Positions 6,860 to 13,393 of a stretch of 14,717 nt of DNA are shown in pieces (the first letter of the stretch is position 1; each line of letters starts with the position of its first letter). The position numbers and the translations under genes are program-made. The notes under the pieces are model-generated. The model was not told the DNA's origin, did not search any database, and saw only the letters and a program-made list of their open reading frames with translations. Source of the stretch: Verrucomicrobiota bacterium (GTDB lineage: Bacteria > Verrucomicrobiota > Verrucomicrobiia > Opitutales > Oceanipulchritudinaceae); contig JAAAOD010000176.1 in NCBI GenBank assembly GCA_009908535.1, positions 1 through 14,717 of the forward strand, given 5' to 3'.

Positions 6860-7158
6860 ACACGCCCGCCCGTGAGTCCGTGAAGGCGGAAATCGCCGCC
6901 TGCCTGCAGCAGCTGCGGGCCGACCTTGAACTGCCTCCACTGGAGGAGGTCACCGCCGCAACGCCCCTTCTCGGCTCCGGCAGCGACCTCGACAGCATGG
7001 CTCTCGTCCACTTTGTCGCTGACCTCGAGGAACGCCTGCGCACCGCCTTCGGGAAGGACTGGATCCTCGCCGACGAACGTGCCCTCAGCCGAAGCCGATC
7101 CCCCTTCCGCACCGTCGGCGACCTTGCCGCCTTCATTGAGGAGAGCGCCTCCGAATGA
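6856..7158 (+). CDS. Acyl carrier protein (second, divergent)
   Basis: 100-residue carrier protein with the attachment Ser at Ser47 in SDLDSMALVHF. It is clearly different from the preceding ACP: a longer N-terminus, SDLDSMAL in place of NWDSLAIL, and an extended loop between the helix after the Ser and the last helix (DWILADERALSRSRSPFRTVGDLAAF). It is overlapped at both ends by ATGA junctions, with ACP 1 upstream and the SDR downstream. Two non-identical ACPs in one operon usually mean that two acyl species are held on separate carriers, for example starter and extender; that role here is inferred. Confidence 0.9.
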   Translation: MNTPARESVKAEIAACLQQLRADLELPPLEEVTAATPLLGSGSDLDSMALVHFVADLEERLRTAFGKDWILADERALSRSRSPFRTVGDLAAFIEESASE

Positions 7159-7871
7159 GTACCGCCGTTGACGCCCCAGTCCTTATCATCACCGGCAGCC
7201 GGGTCGGCATCGGGGCTCATCTGGCGCGCCACTATCTCGACAAGGGCTGGATTGTCGCCGGTTGCAGCCGGGGGGGCGGCCTGATCGAGCACGAACGCTA
7301 CGAGCATACTCAGCTCGATGTCGGCGACGAAGCGGCTGTCACCTCCATGGTCCGGGACGTCACCCGCCGCTACGGGCGCATGGACGCCCTGCTCAACAAC
7401 GCCGGCATCGCGAGCATGAACGCCGCCCTGCTCACACCCGGGCGGACACTGGAGAACATTTTCCGGACGAATTGCTTTGGTTCCTTTTTCTTCGCGCGCG
7501 AGGCGGCCAAGGTAATGCTGCGGCGCCAATACGGACGTATCGTCTTTTTCACTACTGTGGCGCGTCCGCTCCGCCTCGAGGGAGAAAGCGCCTACGCCGC
7601 GAGCAAGGCGGCCCTCGAGAGCCTGACCCAGGTCCTTTCGCGCGAGCTTGCTCCCAACGGCATCACCGTGAACGCCCTCGGGCCGACACCGGTCGATACC
7701 GACCTCATCCGGGGCGTTCCGCAGGGGTCGATCGACCGGCTGCTCGAGCGTCAGGCCATCCGGCGGCTCGGGGAATTCCGCGACGTCGCCAACGTGACCG
7801 ATTTCTACCTCAGCCCGGAAAGCGACTTTATCACCGGGCAGATCCTGTACCTCGGCGGGGTGGAGAGCTGA
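7155..7871 (+). CDS. Short-chain dehydrogenase/reductase, FabG-like
   Basis: 238 residues, the usual length of a classical SDR. It has the N-terminal dinucleotide motif TGSRVGIG (13-20), NNAG (81-84), the structural Asn106 (FRTNCFGS) and the catalytic YAASK with Tyr147 and Lys151, plus the C-terminal ITGQILYLGG typical of FabG-type 3-ketoacyl-ACP reductases. The residue 13 positions before Tyr147, where classical SDRs normally have the catalytic Ser, is Thr134 (FFTTVA). Position in the operon suggests it reduces the 3-ketoacyl-ACP formed by the ketosynthase, with NAD(P)H. Start overlaps ACP 2 by ATGA; the ketosynthase follows after 3 nt. A different SDR reaction cannot be excluded. Confidence 0.93.
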   Translation: MSTAVDAPVLIITGSRVGIGAHLARHYLDKGWIVAGCSRGGGLIEHERYEHTQLDVGDEAAVTSMVRDVTRRYGRMDALLNNAGIASMNAALLTPGRTLENIFRTNCFGSFFFAREAAKVMLRRQYGRIVFFTTVARPLRLEGESAYAASKAALESLTQVLSRELAPNGITVNALGPTPVDTDLIRGVPQGSIDRLLERQAIRRLGEFRDVANVTDFYLSPESDFITGQILYLGGVES

Positions 7872-7874
7872 ACC

Positions 7875-8948
7875 ATGGCGAATGCGCTCATCGGCGGCGT
7901 TCGTATCGACGGAATCATTACAGCCGTACCCCGGAACGAAGTCGCTCTCGCCGGGGAGGCCGCGGGGCTCGGCATTCCCGAAGGCCAGCTCGCCCGCCTC
8001 AAGAAGACCATCGGCCTGGACCGGCGCCGCATCGCTCCGCCGGAGATGACCGCGTCCGACCTTGCCGAGGCGGCGGCCAAGCGGCTCCTTGCCGATTGCG
8101 CCTGCGCTCCCGAGGACATCGACGGCATTTTCATGGTCACGCAGACCCCGGACTACCTGCAACCGGGCAACGCCGTCCTGCTGCAGGACCGTCTCGGCCT
8201 GCCCAAGAGCACCGCCGCGATGGACCTGAACCTCGGCTGTTCCGGCTACGTCTACGGGCTCTGGACAGTGGCGAGCCTTCTCCGCGCCGGAGGCCTGCGC
8301 CGGGTCCTCCTTCTCGTCGGGGACACGGTCAGCCGCATCGTGCATGAGAAGGACCGCGCCCTGCGGCCGCTTTTCGGGGACGCTGTCGCCGCGACCCTGC
8401 TCACGCGGGATGAAGAGGAGGGGGTCGCGCCGATGCGCTTCGACCTTTGTAGTGACGGATCCGGCTACAAGACGCTCTACCAGCCCGGCGGGGCCTTTCG
8501 CGCGCCGTGGACTCCCGAACGCGCGAATCCGCGCGACCTCGGCGAGGGCATCATCCGCAGCCCGTGCCACCTGCACATGGACGGCGCTGCCATCTTTAAT
8601 TTTTCCCTCAAAGTGGAACCGCCCGCCATCGAAGGCATGCTCGCGGCTTCCGGCTGGTCCGTCGAGGATGTCGACGGCTTCGTCTTTCACCAGGCCAATC
8701 GCTACATTCTCCAGAACATCCGTCGTCGCCTGAAGCTGCCCGCGGCCAAGGTTCCCGACGCCACGGTGGAGAAGTACGGCAACCAGAGCGGGGCCAGCAT
8801 TCCCGGTACTCTTTGCGACCATTATGGCACCGCCCTCTGCGAGCGCTCCCACCGCATGATCTGGTCCGGCTTCGGCGTCGGCCTTTCCTGGGCCACCTGT
8901 GCCGTGCAGCTTCCCGCCCTCAGGGCCTGCGGCATGGTGGAAGTGTAG
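7875..8948 (+). CDS. 3-oxoacyl-ACP synthase III-type ketosynthase
   Basis: 357 residues of the thiolase-fold FabH/KAS III family, with the complete Cys-His-Asn triad: Cys122 in LNLGCSGY, His272 in FHQANRY and Asn303 in YGNQSGASIP. It condenses an acyl-CoA or acyl-ACP starter with malonyl-ACP, releasing CO2. It is probably an accessory member rather than the housekeeping FabH, because it sits with a dedicated ligase, two ACPs and a ketoreductase, whereas fabH normally neighbours fabD/plsX. Start ATG 7875 follows the SDR stop by 3 nt. It is the last gene of the operon; the gap after it is filled by repeats. Related FabH-like proteins with other roles (acyl transfer, beta-lactone or ester formation) are possible. 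Confidence 0.93.
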   Translation: MANALIGGVRIDGIITAVPRNEVALAGEAAGLGIPEGQLARLKKTIGLDRRRIAPPEMTASDLAEAAAKRLLADCACAPEDIDGIFMVTQTPDYLQPGNAVLLQDRLGLPKSTAAMDLNLGCSGYVYGLWTVASLLRAGGLRRVLLLVGDTVSRIVHEKDRALRPLFGDAVAATLLTRDEEEGVAPMRFDLCSDGSGYKTLYQPGGAFRAPWTPERANPRDLGEGIIRSPCHLHMDGAAIFNFSLKVEPPAIEGMLAASGWSVEDVDGFVFHQANRYILQNIRRRLKLPAAKVPDATVEKYGNQSGASIPGTLCDHYGTALCERSHRMIWSGFGVGLSWATCAVQLPALRACGMVEV

Positions 8949-8996
8949 GGCGGCCCCGCAGCCGAAGTCGTGAGAGATTGGCCCACTGCCTCCGGG

Positions 8997-9174
8997 GTAG
9001 CCGAACCGTAGCGAACGAGCGAGAGCCGTTCGGATCCTCCTCCGGGCCGAACCGCTGTCGCTGGTTCGCTACACCGCAAGGCCCGGGCCGAACCGCTGTC
9101 GCTGGTTCGCTACACCGCAAGGCCCGGGCCGAACCGCTGTCGCGAAATCGCCACCGTCTTTCGGTTTCGGCTAC
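8997..9174. repeat. Nested repeat cluster: palindromic element copy 2 with tandem half-units
   Basis: Arms at 9008-9033 and 9047-9072 repeat the 26-bp palindromic arms of the 6508-6569 element, here around a 13-bp loop. The right half is then duplicated as a 41-bp unit (ACCGCAAGGCCCGGG plus the 26-bp arm): a complete copy at 9073-9113 and a truncated one at 9114-9143. GTAGCCGAA at 8997-9005 and TTCGGCTAC at 9166-9174 form an outer inverted repeat. The cluster occupies most of the 275-bp gap between the ketosynthase and the AhpD-like gene. Confidence 0.85.
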
Positions 9175-9223
9175 TTCTTTTGGCCATTTGCAAAACGGCG
9201 GAGGAGCTTTTACCCTGCAAATT

Positions 9224-9769
9224 ATGGCAAAAATCAAACCCCTACAGGAATCCGATGCGAACGCGCAGCAGCGGGAGCTGCTGGACCAGGTTAAGAAAAA
9301 AATGGGCGGCGTGCCTAACATCCTCGCGACGATGGCACACGCTCCGGCAGTTCTGCAGAGCTATCTCAGCTTCAGTGGGGCGATGGGCGAATCCAGCCTT
9401 TCTCCGGCGCTGCGGGAACGCATTTCCCTCGCGGTGGGCCAGCGCAACGCCTGCGACTACTGCCTCGCCGCTCACACCGCCCTCGGCAAGATGGCGGGCT
9501 TATCGGAAGAAGAGACCCTTCAGGCCCGGAAAGGAGAGGCGGCCACTCCGATGGACGCCGCCGCCGTTAAATTTGCCCTCCGCATCCTCGAAACCAACGG
9601 ATTCGTCACGGATGGCGACCATGAAGACGCCAAGGCTGCAGGCCTGAACGACCAGCAGATCATCGAGATTGTCGCCATGGTCGCCCTCAACATCCTTACC
9701 AACCTCTTTAATCATGTCGTTGATACCGAAGTCGACTTTCCCGCGGCTCCGGCGGTGAAGGCGGACTGA
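9224..9769 (+). CDS. AhpD-like / carboxymuconolactone decarboxylase family protein
   Basis: 181 residues with the AhpD-type active-site pattern: Glu65 (LRERISLAVG) followed by Cys77-x-x-Cys80 and His84 in RNACDYCLAAHT. Proteins of this family often act as thiol peroxidases or disulphide reductases in peroxide defence, and the NxxCxYCxxAH form is the common uncharacterised peroxidase-related type. ATG 9224 is chosen because family-like sequence (MAKIKPLQE) begins there. The reading frame is open much further upstream, but that part overlaps the ketosynthase gene and the repeats. A GGAGG-like site near 9200 is rather distant. It stands alone between the repeat cluster and the glycosidase gene, so a link with either is not evident. 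Confidence 0.9.
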   Translation: MAKIKPLQESDANAQQRELLDQVKKKMGGVPNILATMAHAPAVLQSYLSFSGAMGESSLSPALRERISLAVGQRNACDYCLAAHTALGKMAGLSEEETLQARKGEAATPMDAAAVKFALRILETNGFVTDGDHEDAKAAGLNDQQIIEIVAMVALNILTNLFNHVVDTEVDFPAAPAVKAD

Positions 9770-9822
9770 CTCCTGCCGGTGCCGCCATCCCTCCACAAAT
9801 AATCGGAGGGAACGGAAGGCCT

Positions 9823-12117
9823 ATGTTTTTACGCTGGATTCCCTGGAAGTGGCTTTTGCGCCGGACGGCGGAACGGCACGGCTTTGTCGACCCCTTTGCC
9901 GTCCTCGCGCGCCTGCGGCAATTCTCGCAGCCGTCGGAGGTCGCGGAGCCGATGGAGCTGATTCGTGCCGGGGCGGTTTTCCACGCACGCGGACTGGTCA
10001 ACACGAAGGCCATTCAGCACAACCTTGACTGGGTCTGGCCTTACTGGGTGGAATGTCAGTTCAACCCCGACTACCACGGTTTTGTCCCGCGCGCCTTTTC
10101 CTTCAGCCACATCAACCTGACCCACCGCAACTGGACGGTCGTCGGCCTTCCGGACCACGAGCATTTTGCCGTTGTGGATCCGCGCGGCCTGGTTACCCCC
10201 TTGCCCGAAGGCTGGTCGCTGGATTGCTGGTTGATCGGCAAGGACGGGAAGCGCCTCCTGCCGGCCCGCGCGCCCAGCGCCCGCCAGTCCATGAACCGGG
10301 ACGGCACGCCCGTTGTCGAGACGATCCTTGAAGAGGATGGCCTCTCCCTCGTTTTGAGAACGCGGATGTCGATCCGGGACGGCACTCCTGTGCTCGAACA
10401 GGAAGTCGAGGCCTCGGGCAGGGAAGGGGACAGCCTCGTCGCCGCCATTCGTCCCTACAATCCCGAAGGCGTGCAGTTCATCGACCAGATCAACCTGAAC
10501 GACGTTATCGTGACCATTAAAAGCGAGGACAGCTGCTGCGTCGATCTCGGGCAGCGTCCCGAAGCTGTTCATATGGCTCATTATGCCGAAGGGGATGTTC
10601 TCCACCGCATTGGCGAAAGCGGCCGTGCCCATCAGGTACGCTGCAGGGTCGGTATGGCCACGGCGGCCTTCGTCTGGCAACTGGGGCCGGAAGGCCGGAA
10701 ATCGATGAGGGTGCGGGTCCCGCGCGGAAAAGACAGGGAGGAGACTCAAGTCTCAGGACTTTGGCTACGGGGGAGAACCCAAGTCTCACCACTGCGGCTA
10801 CGGGAGGATGCCGACGAGCTTTGGCGGAAGGCGCGGGCGGATTGTCCACGGGTCGAAGTGCCGGACAAACGCTTTCAGGAGCTGACCGAGCAGGCGATCC
10901 AGACCGTTCTGCTGCTGAGCAGCGGGCCGGACATCGTGCCGGGACCTTACACCTACAACCGCTTCTGGTTCAGGGACGCCGCTCTGATGCTGAACGCCGT
11001 CCTCGCCATGGGACAGGAGGAGCGGGCCCGCCGCCAGATCGACCGCTTCGGCGAGCGGCAACGGGTCGACGGCTACTTCCATTCGCAGACCGGCGAATGG
11101 GATTCCAATGGACAGGTCCTCTGGATCCTGCGGCAATACCATCTGGTCAGCGGCGGTGAGGTCCCTTCCGAATGGCTCCGGCAGGCGGGAAAAGCGGTGC
11201 GCTGGATCCGCCGCAAGCGCCAAAGCGGCCAGCGTCCGCCCGAGGCCAAGGGGCTCCTCCCGGCAGGTTTTTCAGCCGAGCATCTCGGGCCCAACGACTT
11301 CTATTACTGGGACGATTTCTGGGCCTTGGCCGGTCTGCGTGCCGCCGGGGACCTCCTTCGCGAACATGGACAGGAGGTCAGCGCCACCACCGCCCACACG
11401 GAGGCGGCCGCCCTGGCGGACGACCTCGAGCGTTCCCTCGCCGGGGCCTTCCATCGCCGCGGTGCCATTCCGGCGGCGCCTTTGCGGCGCATGGACGCCG
11501 GGGCCATCGGTTCGGTTGTCGCGGACTACCCGCTACAATTGTATCCGGCCGACGATGAGCGCATGGGGGCCACCCTTGAATGGTTGCTGGCGAACTGCCT
11601 GCGCCGGGGCGGCTTTTTCCAAGACATGATCCACAGCGGCATCAACGCCTACCTGACCCTCGACCTCGCCCAGAGCATGCTCCGGCGTAGCGACCCGCGC
11701 TACCGCGAGTTGATGGAGGCCGTAGCGGCCCTCGCCACCGGTGTGGGGGACTGGCCGGAGGCCATTCATCCTCGCACCGGCGGCGGCTGCATGGGCGACG
11801 GACAACACGGCTGGGCGGCGGCGGAATGGTTCCTCGCCATCCGGGCCCTCTTCGTCCGCGAGGATGGCGATGATTTGATCCTCGCCTCGGGTGTATTTTC
11901 CGACTGGCTACGCAGCGGCGGGCGTTGTTCTTTCGGTCCCACAAAAACAACTTTTGGGGAAATCTCGATTGAGCTTTCGGCACAGGGGGACAAGCTGGAC
12001 GTGCTTCCATCCGGCAGTCTTCATCGCCAACCGGCCCGGATCCTTGTCGCTCCGCCCGGTTACGGGGAAACTCTGCTGGATGAGCTCAACGCTCCCGTGA
12101 CCCTGCACCGCGCATGA
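9823..12117 (+). CDS. (alpha/alpha)6-barrel glycoside hydrolase, GH15/GH63/debranching-like
   Basis: 764 residues without a signal peptide, so probably cytoplasmic. An N-terminal beta-rich domain (about 40-300) precedes a six-hairpin catalytic domain (about 340-690), which has YTYNRFWFRDAALM (376-389), FYYWDDFWAL (493-502) and GDGQHGWAAAEWF (658-670), features of clan GH-G/GH-L-type glucosidases such as glucoamylase-like and amylo-1,6-glucosidase-like enzymes. I cannot assign the exact family, catalytic acids or substrate. GGAAGG precedes the ATG. Residues 308-329, between the two domains, derive from an in-frame 33-bp tandem repeat and look foreign. The stop overlaps the start of the glycosyltransferase gene (ATGA, 12114-12117), implying coupled synthesis of a sugar-cleaving and a sugar-transferring enzyme. 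Confidence 0.8.
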   Translation: MFLRWIPWKWLLRRTAERHGFVDPFAVLARLRQFSQPSEVAEPMELIRAGAVFHARGLVNTKAIQHNLDWVWPYWVECQFNPDYHGFVPRAFSFSHINLTHRNWTVVGLPDHEHFAVVDPRGLVTPLPEGWSLDCWLIGKDGKRLLPARAPSARQSMNRDGTPVVETILEEDGLSLVLRTRMSIRDGTPVLEQEVEASGREGDSLVAAIRPYNPEGVQFIDQINLNDVIVTIKSEDSCCVDLGQRPEAVHMAHYAEGDVLHRIGESGRAHQVRCRVGMATAAFVWQLGPEGRKSMRVRVPRGKDREETQVSGLWLRGRTQVSPLRLREDADELWRKARADCPRVEVPDKRFQELTEQAIQTVLLLSSGPDIVPGPYTYNRFWFRDAALMLNAVLAMGQEERARRQIDRFGERQRVDGYFHSQTGEWDSNGQVLWILRQYHLVSGGEVPSEWLRQAGKAVRWIRRKRQSGQRPPEAKGLLPAGFSAEHLGPNDFYYWDDFWALAGLRAAGDLLREHGQEVSATTAHTEAAALADDLERSLAGAFHRRGAIPAAPLRRMDAGAIGSVVADYPLQLYPADDERMGATLEWLLANCLRRGGFFQDMIHSGINAYLTLDLAQSMLRRSDPRYRELMEAVAALATGVGDWPEAIHPRTGGGCMGDGQHGWAAAEWFLAIRALFVREDGDDLILASGVFSDWLRSGGRCSFGPTKTTFGEISIELSAQGDKLDVLPSGSLHRQPARILVAPPGYGETLLDELNAPVTLHRA
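10744..10809 (+). repeat. In-frame 2 x 33 bp tandem repeat inside the glycosidase gene
   Basis: Copies at 10744-10776 and 10777-10809 share 25 of 33 bases (common words CAAGTCTCA and GGCTACGGG) and encode TQVSGLWLRGR and TQVSPLRLRED. The first copy contains the small palindrome AAGTC-TCAG-GACTT (10748-10761). The unit is 11 codons, so the reading frame is kept. It falls in the linker between the N-terminal and catalytic domains, a tolerant place for an inserted repeat. Confidence 0.75.
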
Positions 12118-13388
12118 ACATTGCCATGTTTACCAACACCTACCTGCCGCATGTCGGCGGGGTGGCCAATTCCGTCCACAGCTTTGTCCGGTCTTTCGAG
12201 GATGGCGGACACAACTGTCTTGTCGTTGCCCCGAAATTCAAGGGGGCGGAGGTCTCCGACGAAAAGGTGCTGCGTGTCCAGGCCATCAAGGAATTCAACG
12301 GGACCGACTTTTCCGTGCGCCTGCCGGAACCGCTGCGCATTTCCGAGCGCATGCAGGAATTCCGTCCGGACATCCTTCACAGCCATCACCCCTTCCTCCT
12401 CGGCGATAGTGCGTTGCGGGTCAGCCGCCGGCGCGGTATCCCCGTCGTCTTTACCCACCACACCCTTTACGAGCGCTACACCCATTATCTTCCCGTCAAG
12501 CTCGAGGGTATGGAGCGCCTGGCCAGCCTCCTCGCCACCGAATACGCGAACCTGTGCGACCATGTCATCGCTCCCAGCGAGAGCATCGCCAGACTGCTAA
12601 GGGAACGCGGCGTCACTACACCTATCACCCCTCTCCCCACCGGTATTGATCCCCGGCAGTTTGCTGCCGGTGACAGGGAACGCGGCCGTTCCCGTTTCGA
12701 TGTGCAGGGCAAGGGCCCAGTCATCGGCCATGTCGGGCGCCTTGCCGAGGAAAAAAACCTCCGTTACCTCGCCACGGCCGTCCTTCGCTTCCTCGAATTA
12801 AACCATGAGGCCCGCTTCCTCCTCGTTGGGAGGGGTCCGATGGAGAAGGAGCTGCGCGAAACCATTAGGGCCAGTTCGGCCGCCCAGCGCGTCCGTTTCG
12901 CCGGCGCCCTCGGCGGCAAGGAACTCGCCGACGCTTACGCCGCCATGGACGCTTTTGCCTTTGCCTCCACTTCCGAGACCCAGGGAATGGTCCTCGCTGA
13001 AGCCATGGCCGCCGGAACCCCCGTCGTCGCCCTCGATGCCCCCGGCGTACGGGAAGTCGTCGAAGACGGTTACAACGGTCGGCTCCTCCCCCAGAAATCC
13101 AACGAGGCCGACTTCGCCATGGCGCTGTCCACCGTGACCGGGAAGGAAGCGAAGGCCCCCCTGCGCGAGCACGCCCTCCAGACCTCCAGCCGTTTCTCCC
13201 GCCAGCGTTGTGCCGACCAGCTCCTCGCGGTCTATCGGGACCTGAGAAAACGCGACCTCAATACCCGTCCCCTGCCCGGAAAACGCGACTCCGACTTCGA
13301 GACCATCAGCCGCCGCATCGAGCTGGAATGGGACCTCCTCGCCAAGCGCCTCGCCGCCTTCTTCGCGGCGCTCAGCCTCGGGGAATAA
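12114..13388 (+). CDS. Glycosyltransferase family 4 (GT-B fold)
   Basis: 424 residues with the two Rossmann-like halves of retaining GT-B enzymes. The N-terminal half starts MNIAMFTNTYLPHVGGVANS, with the glycine-rich acceptor loop GGVAN (15-19). The C-terminal half has GHVGRLAEEKNL (205-216) and the EX7E donor motif, Glu288 and Glu296 in SETQGMVLAEAMAAGTP. The overall pattern (YLPHVGGV, HSHHPFLLG, FTHHTLYERYTHYLP, PTGID) resembles diacylglycerol glucosyltransferases and related nucleotide-sugar transferases of GT4, so a lipid or small-molecule acceptor is plausible but not proven. The C-terminal 40 residues are charged and amphipathic, possibly membrane-associating. Start overlaps the glycosidase stop. 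The convergent dus gene ends only 5 bp away. Confidence 0.92.
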   Translation: MNIAMFTNTYLPHVGGVANSVHSFVRSFEDGGHNCLVVAPKFKGAEVSDEKVLRVQAIKEFNGTDFSVRLPEPLRISERMQEFRPDILHSHHPFLLGDSALRVSRRRGIPVVFTHHTLYERYTHYLPVKLEGMERLASLLATEYANLCDHVIAPSESIARLLRERGVTTPITPLPTGIDPRQFAAGDRERGRSRFDVQGKGPVIGHVGRLAEEKNLRYLATAVLRFLELNHEARFLLVGRGPMEKELRETIRASSAAQRVRFAGALGGKELADAYAAMDAFAFASTSETQGMVLAEAMAAGTPVVALDAPGVREVVEDGYNGRLLPQKSNEADFAMALSTVTGKEAKAPLREHALQTSSRFSRQRCADQLLAVYRDLRKRDLNTRPLPGKRDSDFETISRRIELEWDLLAKRLAAFFAALSLGE

Positions 13389-13393
13389 AACGG

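Noticed and set aside
6768..8852. 694-codon minus-strand frame
   Set aside because: Antisense to ACP, SDR and ketosynthase genes whose motifs are unmistakable on the plus strand.
9008..9143. CRISPR array
   Set aside because: The repeated 41-bp units are directly abutting with no unique spacers, form part of a palindromic element, and no cas gene is near.
13389..13393. Bidirectional terminator between the convergent glycosyltransferase and dus genes
   Set aside because: Only 5 bp separate the stop codons and no stem followed by a T run was seen there.
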